A DNA stretch of 64,000 nt from Glycomyces algeriensis (GCF_027622855.1 NZ_JAPZVR010000005.1:62001-126000), one strand, 5' to 3'; positions 9,197 through 18,607 are shown, counted from the first letter of the stretch. Notes: a model not told the origin generated them from the letters alone. Program-made: numbers and translations.

Positions 9197-10618
9197 CTAT
9201 TCTGCCTCACGGTTCGCACGGGCCCGCCGCACCAGGTCGCCGTACCAGCGCCCGGAGTCCTTGACCGTGCGTTCGCCGGTCTCGAAATCGACGTACACCA
9301 GTCCGAACCGCTTCGTGTATCCCCAGGCCCACTCGAAGTTGTCCGCCAACGACCAGGCGAAATACCCCACGAGCGGGACGCCCGCGTCGACGGCGTCGGC
9401 GCACGCGGCCAGGTGGGCGCGAGCGTAGTCGAGCCGCTCGGGGTCGTGGATCTGGCCGTCCTCGATCTTGTCGGGGAATGCCGAGCCGTTCTCCGTGACC
9501 GCGAGTTTCACCTCGGGGTGGGAGGCGTGCAGGCGGGTGAGGGTCTCGGTGAGCCCGGCGGGGTCGATCTCCCAGCCCATGTCGGTCACGGGGAGCCCGG
9601 AGGAGACGAACCCGATGTGCTCGTTGGCCGGCCAGGCCGATCCGGCGCCCGTGGGGGCGGCGGAGGCCGAGGTCGCGCCCCCGTTACCGGTAACGGTGAA
9701 GCGGCTGTAGAAGTTCACCGAGAGCACGTCGACGGGTGCGTTGATGACCTCCATGTCGCCGTCCTCGACGAACGAGAAGTCGCTGATCGCCTTGAAGTCC
9801 TCGACGATGTCCTCGGGGTAGGCCCCGCGCAGGGCCGCCTCGGTGAACCAGCGGTTCTGCACGCCGTCGACGCGGCGCGCGGCGTCGAGGTCGACGGGGG
9901 TGTCGGTGGCGGCGTGGATCGGGTAGAAGTTCAGCCCGACGCTCACGACGGCCTCGGGGTCCGCGGCCTTGATGGCGCGGGCGGCGAGGCCGTGGCCGAG
10001 CATGAGGTGGTGGGCGGCGGCGATGGACGCGGCCGGCTCGCGGCGCCCGGGGGCGTGCTCGCCGGAGGCGTAGCCGAGGAACGCGGCGCACCAGGGCTCG
10101 TTCACGGTGATCCAGTGCTTGACGCGGTCGCCGAGGGCCGCGTGCGCGATGGACGCGAACTGCCCGAAGCGCTCGGCGGTGGCCCGCACGGGCCACCCGC
10201 CGGCGTCTTCGAGGGTCTGGGGGAGGTCCCAGTGGTAGAGGGTGATCCAGGGGGTGATGCCCTCGGCGAGGAGGGCGTCCACGAGGTTGGAGTAGTAGGC
10301 GAGGCCCGCCTCGTTGACGCGGTCGTCGCCGTCGGGGCAGATCCGGGGCCACGACAGCGAGAAGCGGTACGCGCCCAGCCCGAGGGCCTTGATGGTGGCG
10401 ACGTCCTCGGGGATGCTGCGGTAGGAGTCGATCGCGGTGTCGCCGTTGGAGCCGTCGACGACCCGTCCCGGCTCGTTCACGAACGCGTCCCAGATGGACG
10501 GGCCGCGGCCGTCGGCGCCGGTCGACCCCTCGACTTGGTAGGAGGAGGTCGCCGCGCCCCAGGTGAACCCGGTTGGGAACCGCGCCGCGAGCGCGGCGGT
10601 TTCGATTTCGTTGGTCAT
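9197..10618 (-). CDS. bglC: family 1 beta-glucosidase
   Basis: A 473-residue GH1 enzyme that should hydrolyse imported cellobiose and cello-oligosaccharides in the cytoplasm (no signal peptide). It starts FPTGFTWGAATSSYQVEG, the usual GH1 opening. The acid/base Glu is about residue 174 in TVNEPW and the nucleophile Glu about 376 in TENG. The ATG (10616-10618) shares its A with the TAA stop of cebG, so translation is coupled. Longer upstream starts would run through cebG and are rejected. Length is normal. A perfect 16-bp palindrome (CCGTTACC plus its complement, about 9681-9696) lies inside the gene. Confidence 0.95.
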   Translation of the reverse strand: MTNEIETAALAARFPTGFTWGAATSSYQVEGSTGADGRGPSIWDAFVNEPGRVVDGSNGDTAIDSYRSIPEDVATIKALGLGAYRFSLSWPRICPDGDDRVNEAGLAYYSNLVDALLAEGITPWITLYHWDLPQTLEDAGGWPVRATAERFGQFASIAHAALGDRVKHWITVNEPWCAAFLGYASGEHAPGRREPAASIAAAHHLMLGHGLAARAIKAADPEAVVSVGLNFYPIHAATDTPVDLDAARRVDGVQNRWFTEAALRGAYPEDIVEDFKAISDFSFVEDGDMEVINAPVDVLSVNFYSRFTVTGNGGATSASAAPTGAGSAWPANEHIGFVSSGLPVTDMGWEIDPAGLTETLTRLHASHPEVKLAVTENGSAFPDKIEDGQIHDPERLDYARAHLAACADAVDAGVPLVGYFAWSLADNFEWAWGYTKRFGLVYVDFETGERTVKDSGRWYGDLVRRARANREAE

Positions 10619-11550
10619 TACTTGCCAGAACCTTCCATGATGCCGTGCACGATCTGCCGCCCGAACACGACGAACAGGACCGCAATGGGAATGATCGAGA
10701 TCAGGGTGCAGGTGAAGACCATCGACATGTCCGCGGCGAACATGGCCGTCGACGCTTGCTGGATCGCGAGCTGGATCGTGGGGTTCTGCTCGCTCAGGAC
10801 CATGAAGGGCCAGAGGAACTCGTTCCAGTTCAGCATGAACGTCAGGAGTCCCAGGACGACCATGGCCGGGCGCAGCGCCGGCATGACGATACGCCACCAG
10901 ATCCCGAGGGTGCTGGCGCCGTCGATGCGGGCGGCCTCGATGATCTCGTCGGGCACGGCCTGCTCCACGTACTGGCGCATGAGGAAGATCCCGAACCCGT
11001 TGATGAGGAACGGCAGGATCACGGCCTGGAGGGTGTCGAGCCATTCGAGTTCGACCATGATGATGTACAGCGGCACGATGCCCAGCTGCTGGAGCGGCAC
11101 CATCATGGAGAACAGGACGGTGCCCATGAGGATCTTCGAGCCGCGGAACTTCAGCTTGGCGAACGCGAACCCGCCGAGGGTGGAGATGAGCACCACCGAG
11201 AGCGTGACGGTGCCGGTGATGATGAAGGAGTTCCGCAGGCCCAGCAGGAGGTCGGCCTCGGGGTGGGCGAAGGCGGCCTGGATGTGCTCGCCGAGGTTGC
11301 CCCCGGGCAGGAGCGCGGGCGGGAAGCCGGCGGCGTCGGCGGTGCTCCGCGACGCGATGACGACCATCCAGTACAGCGGGAAGACCGACAGGATCGAGAC
11401 GCCGATGAGCCCGATGCGGGTCATCATGGTGGGCGCGAAGACCCCTGCGGACTCGTTGGCGCCGTGCTGCTTCTTCTTGCGCGGAGGCTTCGGCGGGTTG
11501 GCCTTCGGGGCGGCCGGGACGGTGCTGCGCGGCGCGGTGGCGGTGCTCAT
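10618..11550 (-). CDS. cebG: cello-oligosaccharide ABC permease, inner
   Basis: A 310-residue carbohydrate ABC permease of the MalG class. It has a Pro/Lys-rich cytoplasmic head (about 35 residues), six predicted membrane helices, and the ATPase-docking EAA loop (IIEAARIDGAS) near residue 210. The start overlaps the cebF stop as ATGA. It works with CebF and CebE; no ATPase gene lies here, so a shared MsiK-type ATPase elsewhere is expected, as in Streptomyces. Substrate is inferred from bglC, cebR and the neighbouring cellulase. Confidence 0.92.
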   Translation of the reverse strand: MSTATAPRSTVPAAPKANPPKPPRKKKQHGANESAGVFAPTMMTRIGLIGVSILSVFPLYWMVVIASRSTADAAGFPPALLPGGNLGEHIQAAFAHPEADLLLGLRNSFIITGTVTLSVVLISTLGGFAFAKLKFRGSKILMGTVLFSMMVPLQQLGIVPLYIIMVELEWLDTLQAVILPFLINGFGIFLMRQYVEQAVPDEIIEAARIDGASTLGIWWRIVMPALRPAMVVLGLLTFMLNWNEFLWPFMVLSEQNPTIQLAIQQASTAMFAADMSMVFTCTLISIIPIAVLFVVFGRQIVHGIMEGSGK

Positions 11551-12488
11551 TTGTTCCCCTGGATGCGGTTGACGACGAGGAAGTTGAGGGCCGCGACGAC
11601 CCCGATGACGAGGAACAGCAGCCAGCCGGCGGCCGAGGAGATGCCGTAGTTGCCGTGGGTGCGCAGGATGTCGACCAGGACCATGGCGGTGGTCTGGAAC
11701 TGGCCGGTCGTGCCGCCGCCCAGGGCGCCGGTGCCGGGGGCGAACATGAGGGGCTCCACGAAGAGCGTCATGCCGCCGACGGAGGAGACGAAGACGGTGA
11801 AGATGAGGATCGGCTTGAGCTGCGGGACGGTGATCTTCCAGAACTGCTGCCGGGGCGAGGCGCCGTCGACCGTGGCCGCCTCGTAGAGGCTCTTCGGGAT
11901 GGTCTGCATCGCGGCCAGGAAGATGAGCGCGTTGTAGCCCATCCAGCGCCAGTCGACCATGGAGGAGATGGCGAACCAGGACTCGAGCCGGCCGCCCTGC
12001 CAGTTGACGGCGTCGAGGCCGATGAGCTCGAGGGCGCCGTTGACCATGCCGTACTCGTTGCCCCAGATGCGGGCGAAGATGACGCCGACGGCGACCACGG
12101 AGGTGACGATCGGGGCGAGGATGAGCATGCGCCACAGCAGCGGGCGGCGCAGGCGCTTGTTCAGGGCGTTCGCGACCATCATGGCGCACACGATCTGCGG
12201 CACCGTGGCCATGACGAACATGCCGAGGGTGTTGACCACGGACCAGTTGAACCGGTCGTACTCGGTGAGCAGGAACGTGTAGTTGTCCAGCCCGACGAAC
12301 TCGCGCGTGGGGTTGCCGATCTTCCAGGCATGGAGCGACGCGTACAGCGTGTAGCCCATGGGGAAGACGCCGAAGACGGCGAAGAGGATGAAGTACGGGG
12401 ACACGAGCGCGTACGGCATGGCCTTGACGTCGATGCGTGTCAACCGCTCGCGCCAGGTCAGGCGCGGTGCGGTGTGCTGGGTGGTCAT
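11547..12488 (-). CDS. cebF: cello-oligosaccharide ABC permease, outer
   Basis: A 313-residue MalF-class permease with six membrane segments and the EAA loop (YEAATVDGAS). The start ATG at 12486-12488 was chosen because AAGGAAGG lies just upstream; an earlier in-frame start 11 codons back has no such site. It forms the membrane channel with CebG. It is separated from cebE by an unusually long 350-bp gap with GC-rich hairpins, which can keep permease levels below those of the binding protein. Confidence 0.92.
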   Translation of the reverse strand: MTTQHTAPRLTWRERLTRIDVKAMPYALVSPYFILFAVFGVFPMGYTLYASLHAWKIGNPTREFVGLDNYTFLLTEYDRFNWSVVNTLGMFVMATVPQIVCAMMVANALNKRLRRPLLWRMLILAPIVTSVVAVGVIFARIWGNEYGMVNGALELIGLDAVNWQGGRLESWFAISSMVDWRWMGYNALIFLAAMQTIPKSLYEAATVDGASPRQQFWKITVPQLKPILIFTVFVSSVGGMTLFVEPLMFAPGTGALGGGTTGQFQTTAMVLVDILRTHGNYGISSAAGWLLFLVIGVVAALNFLVVNRIQGNK

Positions 12489-12839
12489 TGAGAGCCTTCC
12501 TTGCCGAGTAACGGCTCGCAAGCTTCGCCGAGAAGGGGACGGTCGCGGTGACGCCGGCCGAGCCGTCGGGCTCGTCCTCGGGTCGGATCTTGCTGCGTGC
12601 GGGGGCGGGACGGGGGGGGGGCGCCGCCCCGCCGCGGGTTGGGGCGCGGCGGGCCGACATGGTGCCGCCTGGAGGGACCGGGTCCTGGGGGGTTGCGCCG
12701 AACGGATGCTGGGAGGCGTTCGGCGCCGGTCCCTCGCTGGGCGGCACTGGATCCGGGCCCCCGGCTCGGGGCCGGGGCGGGTCCGGGCCTTTGGCCCGGA
12801 CCGGCGGAGGCAGGTTCCGCCGATCCGGGCCGCCGGGGG
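12489..12839 (-). other. cebE-cebF intergenic region with GC-rich hairpins
   Basis: No convincing gene. It contains two back-to-back hairpins: GGTCCGGGCC/GGCCCGGACC with a TTT loop (12780-12802) and CGGCGGA/TCCGCCG (12802-12822), both just after the cebE stop. There is also a ten-G run (12612-12621). The hairpins probably stabilise the cebE message or attenuate transcription into cebFG, a common device where the binding protein is needed in excess. Confidence 0.6.
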
Positions 12840-14180
12840 TTACATGCCGGCGCCGGCCAACTGGATCGCTTCTTCAGCGGCCGAGGCGATGGCGTCGCGG
12901 GCGTCGGCCGGGGCGATGGAGCCGTCGACGATGCCGTTGATGGTGGACTCGACCGCGCCCTTCACCGGCGGGTGGTAGTACGAGTACTCCAGAGCCGGGA
13001 ACGACTGGATCGAGGCGGACAGGATGGCACCGACCGGCGCGTCGCTGAAGTACGGGCTGGTCTTGTCGGCGACTCGCGGGTCCGCCTGCGCGGTGGGCGA
13101 GGACGGGAAGTTGCCGACGGCTTCGTAGACGAGGATCTGCTGCTCGGGCTGGGTCAGCCAGTCAGCGAGGGCAGCGGCTTCCTCGGGGTGCGGGCCCGCG
13201 GCGGGGACGGCCAGGAACGAACCGCCCCAGTTGCCGGCCACACCGGGTGCGGCGGCCATGTCCCACTTGCCGGCGTTGTCCGGGCCGGAGGTGGGCTCGA
13301 TGATGGCGGAGGCCATCCAGCCCGGGCACGGCATGACGGCGAAGCCGCCGTCGGCCATGGCCGCGTTCCACTCTTCGCCCCAGGTCGGGAAGTTGCCGAC
13401 GGCGCCCATCTCGTTGAGTTCGAGGACGAGGTCGAGCGACTGGGTCGCTGCGGCGGAGTCGAGGGTCAGGTTGCCGTCGTTGTCGACGTACATCGCGCCG
13501 TCGCCCAGACCGGCGAACTGGCTCAGCATCACGTTCTGCAGCTGGGTGCCGTTGTCGATGAAGGCGGTGCCGGTGTCGGCGTCGACGTACTGCTGGGCGA
13601 GGGCCTTGAAGCCGTCCCAGTCGGACCACGCCGCGGCGACCGCGTCGCGCTCGGTGGGAAGTCCGGCGGCCTCGAACAGGTCGGAGCGGTAGCACATGGC
13701 CAGGCCGCCGATGTCGGTCCCGAGGCCGACGAGCTTGTCGTCGGGGGTGTGGCCCAGGTTCCAGGTGTTCTCGGTGTAGTCGGCCGAGCGGGCTTCGTAG
13801 GCGCTCAGGTCGTACCAGAGGTCGCCGTTCTGGAAGAGCTGCGGCGTGGCCTGCTCGTCCATGGCGACGACGTCGCCGAAGCCGGAGCCGGCGTCGAGCG
13901 CGGTCTCGAGGGCGGGACGGTACACGTCGTCGAAGCCGACGCCGTCGCCTTCGAAGACGACGTCGATGTTCGGGTTCGCGTCTTCGTACATCTTCTCGAA
14001 GCCGGCCTGGACGTAGCCGAACGTGTTGAAGGTGGAGACGGTCAGCGTGATCTTGCCGTCTTCACCGGTGGCGTCGTCGCCGCCGTCACCGTCGCCGCTG
14101 CACGCGGACGTGACCGCGAGCGCGCCTGCGGCGAAGGCCGCGAGGGCGATCCTGCCGTTCTTGCGATTGAGGAAATGCAT
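12840..14180 (-). CDS. cebE: cello-oligosaccharide-binding lipoprotein
   Basis: A 446-residue extracellular solute-binding protein (family 1). It starts MHFLNRKNGR after a GGAAGGA ribosome site; upstream in-frame codons read as non-coding. Signal peptide and lipobox LAVTSAC give a lipidated Cys at about residue 29, followed by a flexible Gly/Asp linker and a two-lobe binding domain. It should capture cello-oligosaccharides released by the divergent GH48 cellulase and hand them to CebFG. A CebR-like box lies about 150 bp upstream. Exact ligand length is not visible from sequence. Confidence 0.92.
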   Translation of the reverse strand: MHFLNRKNGRIALAAFAAGALAVTSACSGDGDGGDDATGEDGKITLTVSTFNTFGYVQAGFEKMYEDANPNIDVVFEGDGVGFDDVYRPALETALDAGSGFGDVVAMDEQATPQLFQNGDLWYDLSAYEARSADYTENTWNLGHTPDDKLVGLGTDIGGLAMCYRSDLFEAAGLPTERDAVAAAWSDWDGFKALAQQYVDADTGTAFIDNGTQLQNVMLSQFAGLGDGAMYVDNDGNLTLDSAAATQSLDLVLELNEMGAVGNFPTWGEEWNAAMADGGFAVMPCPGWMASAIIEPTSGPDNAGKWDMAAAPGVAGNWGGSFLAVPAAGPHPEEAAALADWLTQPEQQILVYEAVGNFPSSPTAQADPRVADKTSPYFSDAPVGAILSASIQSFPALEYSYYHPPVKGAVESTINGIVDGSIAPADARDAIASAAEEAIQLAGAGM

Positions 14181-14330
14181 CTTTGCTGGTTCCTTCCGGG
14201 CGCCTCGGCGGCGCTTTGTGTTTCCAGAGGGGTTTGAGGGACTCGTCTTGCCTTGGCGCCCGTGGCGGCGGCGCGCGGACCGCCGTGGGTGCACGGCGGC
14301 CCGCGGCTGAACCGCCGAGGCGATCGCCCT

Positions 14331-14344
14331 TGGGAGCGATACCA
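14331..14344. promoter_or_regulatory. CebR-like operator of the ceb operon
   Basis: TGGGAGCGATACCA matches 12 of 14 positions of the CebR/CelR palindrome known from Streptomyces and Thermobifida. It sits upstream of cebE. Confidence 0.75.
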
Positions 14345-14582
14345 GGATCGTACGGGAGCGTGTTCCACAGCGCAAGTCCGGGTGTGAGGGTCGTTACTCG
14401 GTTGTTACAGCGCCGCCCACGGCCGGAAAATCGAAGGTCGCAGATCTATAACTGTGCAAACGACATAACGGGCCGCTGAGCTGGAAAAATGTTTGCCAAT
14501 TAGCGGTGTTACCGCCGGTCCAAGCAGAAATTTAGAGATGTAAATGTATTGACATCAGGGCCCTGCGGTTGGCAGCATGACT

Positions 14583-14596
14583 TGGGAGCGCTTCCG
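14583..14596. promoter_or_regulatory. CebR-like operator 1 of the GH48 gene
   Basis: TGGGAGCGCTTCCG matches 12 of 14 consensus positions. It lies just downstream of the TTGACA element, where a bound repressor would block initiation. Confidence 0.78.
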
Positions 14597-14647
14597 CAAA
14601 CCGGTCCGATTCGTTCCACTCGTGCGGTTCGAAAGGGGCCATCCCGG

Positions 14648-14661
14648 CATGAGCGCTCCCA
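14648..14661. promoter_or_regulatory. CebR-like operator 2 of the GH48 gene
   Basis: CATGAGCGCTCCCA matches 11 of 14 consensus positions, with an intact GAGCGCTC core. It lies 65 bp after operator 1 (about six helical turns), a spacing compatible with two repressors acting together. Confidence 0.6.
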
Positions 14662-14695
14662 CGAAAACGGACACACCACCCACAGGAGTAGCCAA

Positions 14696-17308
14696 ATGGA
14701 TCTCGACAACCTGGCCCCGCCGCGGCGCGCCAAGCGCCGATGGCGCCGCGCTGCAGCGGTGACGCTGCCGGTCGCCCTCGTGGGCGCCCTCGCAGTAGTG
14801 GCCGCCCCTCAGGCCTTCGCCAATCCGACCTGCGGCGGCTTCGAATACAAAGTCATCTCCACCTGGGGCGGCGGCTTCCAGGCCAACGTGAGCCTGACCG
14901 GCGGCACCGCCGGGCTCAACGGCTGGGACCTCGAGTGGACGTTCCCCGCCGGGACCTCGGTCTCCAACGCGTGGAACGTCGACTGGAGCCAGAGCGGCTC
15001 CACCTTCAAGGGCGGCGACGTGGGCTGGAACGGCACCGTCGCGTCCGGCCAGAAGCGGGAGGTGTTCGGATTCATCGGATCCGGCGCGGCCACCGCCCCC
15101 ACCGGCGTCAAGGTCAACGGTGAGACCTGCGGCAGCGTGACCCCGGTCGAGCCCGACCTCGCGGTCTCGCGCACCAACGTCGTGGTCGACGCGGGCGCCA
15201 CCGCCTCGATCGACGTCGGCTTCTCCGCGGCCACCACCGCGGCCGCGACCGTGACCACCGCGCGCACCGCCGGCTCGACCGCCATCTCGGTCGCCTCCGG
15301 CGGTTCGCTCAGCTTCGCCGCGGGCGCGACCGCGACCAAGCCGGTCGTCTTCAGCGCCGCCGCGAACGCGGCCCCGGGCGACTCGGCGACCTTCACGGTC
15401 TCCTCGCCCGGCTTCGACCCGCTCCAGGTGGTCGTCACGATCGCCGACCTCGGCGAGGTCACGGAGAACGAAGAGCGCTTCCTCACGATGTACGACCAGC
15501 TCGCGGGCGCGGAGTCCCCGTACCTGCACCAGACGGGCGTCCCCTACCACTCGGTGGAGGAGCTCATCGTCGAAGCGCCCGACTACGGCCACGAGACCAC
15601 CTCGGAGGCTCTGAGCTACCAGATGTGGCTCGAGGCGGCCTACGGCCAGGTCACGGGCGACTGGTCCGGTTACAACCAGGCCTGGGAGACCACCGAGCAG
15701 TACGCGATCCCGGACCTCAACCCGACCAACTACAACCCGAGTGCGCCGGCCTCCTACGCGCCGGAGTCGGACGACATCACCGACTACCCGACGCAGCTGA
15801 ACTTCAACGCGCCCGTGGGCGACGACCCGCTCGGCGCCGAGCTGCGCAACACCTACGGCAACAACCAGGTGTACGGGATGCACTGGATCCTGGACGTCGA
15901 CAACGCCTACGGCTTCGGCGAGTGCGGTGACGGGACCACCGAGCCCGCGTACATGAACACCTTCCAGCGCGGCTCTTCCGAGTCGACGTGGGAGACCATC
16001 GCCCACCCGTCGTGCGAGACCTTCGACTTCGGCGGCGAGAACGGCTTCCTGGACCTGTTCGTGGGCGACTCGGCCTACTCCCAGCAGGAGCGCTACACCG
16101 CGGCCCCCGACGCCGACGCGCGCGCCGTCCAGGTCGCGTGGATGGCCCAGCAGTGGGCCGCCGAGCAGGGTGCCGAGTCCCAGATCTCCGGATCGCTGGA
16201 GAACGCCTCGAAGATGGGCGACTTCCTGCGGTACGCGATGGCGGACAAGTACTTCAAGCAGATCGCGGGCGACTGCATCGGGATCAGCACCTGCCCCGAC
16301 GGCAGCGGCAAGAGCTCGTTCCACTACCTGATGAGCTGGTACTACTCATGGGGCGCCGGCATGAACGGCGACTGGTCGTTCCGCATCGGCGGTTCCGGTG
16401 TCCACCAGGGCTACCAGAACCTCATGGCCGCTTACGCCCTCTCCGAGGGCGGCCTGGCCCCCGAGTCGCCCACCGCGGACGACGACTGGGCCAAGAGCCT
16501 CGACGCTCAGCTGGACTTCCTGGAGTGGCTCCAGGTCCCGGCCGGGGCTGAGGGCGCCGGCGCCATCGCCGGTGGCGCGACGAACAACTGGGGCGGCAAC
16601 TACGGCAGCCCGACGACCAGCGCCGAGCACGCCGGCCTGTACTACGACGAGCAGCCCGTGTGGCACGACCCGCCGTCGAACCGCTGGTTCGGCTTCCAGG
16701 TCTGGGGCATGGACCGCGTGGCGCAGTACTGCCACGAGACCGGTGACGCCCGTGCCTGCGACATGCTCGACAAGTGGGTCGCCTGGGCGCTCTCCGAGTC
16801 CGACATCAGCGCCACCGACTACAGCCTGCCGGGCGACCTCGAGTGGAACGGCGAGCCGGGGGCGGGCCTGTCCGCTTCGGTGCTCACCATGTCGAAGGAC
16901 CCGGGTGTGGCCGGCGCGTTCGCCAAGATCCTGTCGTACCACGCCGCCGCCAGCGGCGACACGGCTTCGCAGACCGCGGCGTCGAACCTGCTCGACGGCC
17001 TCTGGGCGATCAACGACGGCATCGGCGTGACGCAGACCGAGGGCCGGGCGGACTACTGCCGCTTCGGCGACGAGGTCTACATCCCCGAGGGCTGGACCGG
17101 GACCATGCCGAACGGCGACGTGCTGGAGAACGGGGTCACGTTCATCGAGACCCGCTCCTTCATGAAGGAGTTCGAGGGCTGGGACCAGGTCCAGGCGTAC
17201 ATCGACGGCGGTTGCACCGGCCCCGCGCCGGAGTTCGACTACCACCGCTACTGGCACCAGGTCGAGGTGGCCACGGCCTTCCAGACCTACGCCGCGCTCT
17301 TCGAGTAG
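14696..17308 (+). CDS. GH48 cellobiohydrolase with N-terminal CBM2
   Basis: An 870-residue secreted cellulase that releases cellobiose processively from cellulose chain ends. The start ATG follows AGGAG; a longer frame upstream would cover the operators and is rejected. Order: signal peptide (cleavage about residue 42, QAFA before NPTC), CBM2 cellulose-binding domain (43-140; NPTCGGF, GWNGTV, paired Cys), an Ala/Thr-rich bacterial Ig-like linker domain (about 145-245), then the GH48 domain (about 255-870). The GH48 part begins ERFLTMYDQL and carries the HETTSEALSYQMWLEA active-site region with the catalytic Glu. Length is normal. Two CebR-like boxes lie upstream, and the product feeds the divergent CebEFG importer. 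Confidence 0.95.
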   Translation: MDLDNLAPPRRAKRRWRRAAAVTLPVALVGALAVVAAPQAFANPTCGGFEYKVISTWGGGFQANVSLTGGTAGLNGWDLEWTFPAGTSVSNAWNVDWSQSGSTFKGGDVGWNGTVASGQKREVFGFIGSGAATAPTGVKVNGETCGSVTPVEPDLAVSRTNVVVDAGATASIDVGFSAATTAAATVTTARTAGSTAISVASGGSLSFAAGATATKPVVFSAAANAAPGDSATFTVSSPGFDPLQVVVTIADLGEVTENEERFLTMYDQLAGAESPYLHQTGVPYHSVEELIVEAPDYGHETTSEALSYQMWLEAAYGQVTGDWSGYNQAWETTEQYAIPDLNPTNYNPSAPASYAPESDDITDYPTQLNFNAPVGDDPLGAELRNTYGNNQVYGMHWILDVDNAYGFGECGDGTTEPAYMNTFQRGSSESTWETIAHPSCETFDFGGENGFLDLFVGDSAYSQQERYTAAPDADARAVQVAWMAQQWAAEQGAESQISGSLENASKMGDFLRYAMADKYFKQIAGDCIGISTCPDGSGKSSFHYLMSWYYSWGAGMNGDWSFRIGGSGVHQGYQNLMAAYALSEGGLAPESPTADDDWAKSLDAQLDFLEWLQVPAGAEGAGAIAGGATNNWGGNYGSPTTSAEHAGLYYDEQPVWHDPPSNRWFGFQVWGMDRVAQYCHETGDARACDMLDKWVAWALSESDISATDYSLPGDLEWNGEPGAGLSASVLTMSKDPGVAGAFAKILSYHAAASGDTASQTAASNLLDGLWAINDGIGVTQTEGRADYCRFGDEVYIPEGWTGTMPNGDVLENGVTFIETRSFMKEFEGWDQVQAYIDGGCTGPAPEFDYHRYWHQVEVATAFQTYAALFE

Positions 17309-17317
17309 CAAGTAAGG

Positions 17318-17347
17318 GCGGCGCCCGGTGACCAAACCGGGCGCCGC
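17318..17347 (+). terminator. terminator of the GH48 gene
   Basis: A perfect 12-bp stem (GCGGCGCCCGGT and its complement) with a six-base loop, 10 bp after the stop codon. Confidence 0.85.
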
Positions 17348-17368
17348 AACCACCAATACGCAGTGAAC

Positions 17369-17401
17369 GGCGCGATCGGTTGCATGGCATCCGATCGCGC
17401 C
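17369..17401. terminator. second hairpin between GH48 and the DUF1349 gene
   Basis: A perfect 11-bp stem (GGCGCGATCGG and its complement, loop of 11). It lies between convergent genes and may end transcription from the minus-strand DUF1349 gene. Nothing else is seen to 17575. Confidence 0.55.
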
Positions 17402-17575
17402 GCCGTGTTCGCCTCGCTTGCTGCGCTTGCAGTTCCGGGTCGCTGCTGAGCACACAGGTCGGGTCCGCCGGACGGGGATCGCTGGGCCCACCGGGCCCGA
17501 CCTCTATGCTCAGCGCCTGCTGGCCCCCACCGCCAGAGCGCTGAATTCAGTTGTGGCAGTCCGATTCCGGTGAGT

Positions 17576-18112
17576 TCAATCGACGTCGATGTCGAGGTCC
17601 TGCGCGGCGTCCCAGAAGCTCTCGTGGACGGGGCGCGTGCTGGCGATGCCGGCCATGACCGGGACGCCGCCGGGGAGGTAGGTGGAGGCGATGGTGGTGT
17701 AGTCGACGCCGTCGTCGGCGTGGGCCACGGTGATGGTGCCGCCGGCGCGGATGAGCCGCAGCCAGATCTCGTCCGATTCGGTGTCCACAGGAGACAGCGA
17801 CCAGTTGGTGTGCTCACGGGTGGTCACCGTTGAGACGAGGTGTTGGCCCCCAAGGTATTCGGCCCCGGTCTTGATCCAGTTGGACTCGTCGACGCGGATG
17901 GTGAGGGAGGCTTCGGCGTGCTGGTGGCGGTGCTCGGGGCGGAAGCGCATGGCGATCTCGCCGTCGCCTTCCAGCTCGAGTCCGTAGATGTAGACGTGTT
18001 CGCGGAGCTGTTCGCTGCCGGCGCTGCGGGTGAAGGTGGTCTTGATCTCGAAGTAGGGAGTGATCAATCCACCGTCAACCGTCCATTGTACTTCTTCTGA
18101 AGGAGACTGCAT
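17576..18112 (-). CDS. DUF1349 (concanavalin-like) protein
   Basis: A protein of about 178 residues with the DUF1349 pattern: WTVDGG at the start, a central beta-sandwich, and the SDEIWLRLIRAGG and ADDGVDYTTIAS strands near the end. The family has a jelly-roll, lectin-like fold and often sits by carbohydrate genes; its activity is unknown. No signal peptide, so cytoplasmic. Start placed at 18110-18112 by homology, with only a weak AGGA in front; the frame continues upstream but loses coding character. The stop is at 17576-17578. The gene lies alone beside the cellulase locus. Confidence 0.75.
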   Translation of the reverse strand: MQSPSEEVQWTVDGGLITPYFEIKTTFTRSAGSEQLREHVYIYGLELEGDGEIAMRFRPEHRHQHAEASLTIRVDESNWIKTGAEYLGGQHLVSTVTTREHTNWSLSPVDTESDEIWLRLIRAGGTITVAHADDGVDYTTIASTYLPGGVPVMAGIASTRPVHESFWDAAQDLDIDVD

Positions 18113-18607
18113 AATCCTATGATGCCACACGTGATCGGGGCGTTTTCGGGCAAAACGGACGTCGTAACCCAAAGTTAATCCAGTCTTCGAGTCCGTCACA
18201 TTCTTGAAATCCCAGCTCAACCAGGATATGCAGCCCAGAGTGCGGCTTCCGTTACGCTCCTTGGAGAGCGCCGGTCCGGCGCTCCGACCTTGCGCCGGAA
18301 CGCTTGTCGCCCAAAGCATCGCGGCTTCGGCTGCCGCGCGCGGGCCGTGTGGACGGCTTTCTGCGCGCTAATGCGGGCGATGCGCCCCAGGCTACCTCCA
18401 ATGCGCGAGAATGCAAACGCGGAAACGGAAGTGACTTTCGTGTTGCGTGTGATCCGGAATGGCTCGCGAGTTCGCCTCCGCATCCCTCCGTGCCAGGCGG
18501 ACTAGAGTGCCGAGTGCTCATACCCGTGTCCTCGCGGCCCGCTCGACCGTTAACCCGTTAGAGAGGCGTACGCAGTGCACGGAAGCGAAGGCGAATGAGG
18601 AGATAGC
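18113..18607. other. gene-free stretch with lower GC
   Basis: About 495 bp with no supportable gene. Base composition is visibly lower in GC and has no third-position bias. It contains a perfect 19-base hairpin with one central base (GAGCGCCGG-T-complement, 18266-18284). The promoters of the flanking genes must lie here. It may be decayed coding sequence. Confidence 0.5.

Larger units (their letters stand above)
14181..14695. other. cebE-GH48 divergent control region
   Basis: About 515 bp without a gene. It holds three CebR-like boxes (one near cebE, two near the GH48 gene). An AT-rich centre (about 14440-14555, unusual for this genome) carries promoter-like TTGACA at 14549-14554 for GH48. 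The layout matches induction of a cellulase and its uptake system together by the same repressor. Confidence 0.7.

Noticed and set aside
10618-12747. 709-codon frame spanning cebG and cebF regions
   Set aside because: Only the cebG part matches a protein family; the rest is an out-of-frame reading of cebF.
14555-16324. 589-codon open frame antisense to the GH48 gene
   Set aside because: It mirrors the high third-position GC of the cellulase, has no recognisable domain and covers the operators; it is a shadow frame.
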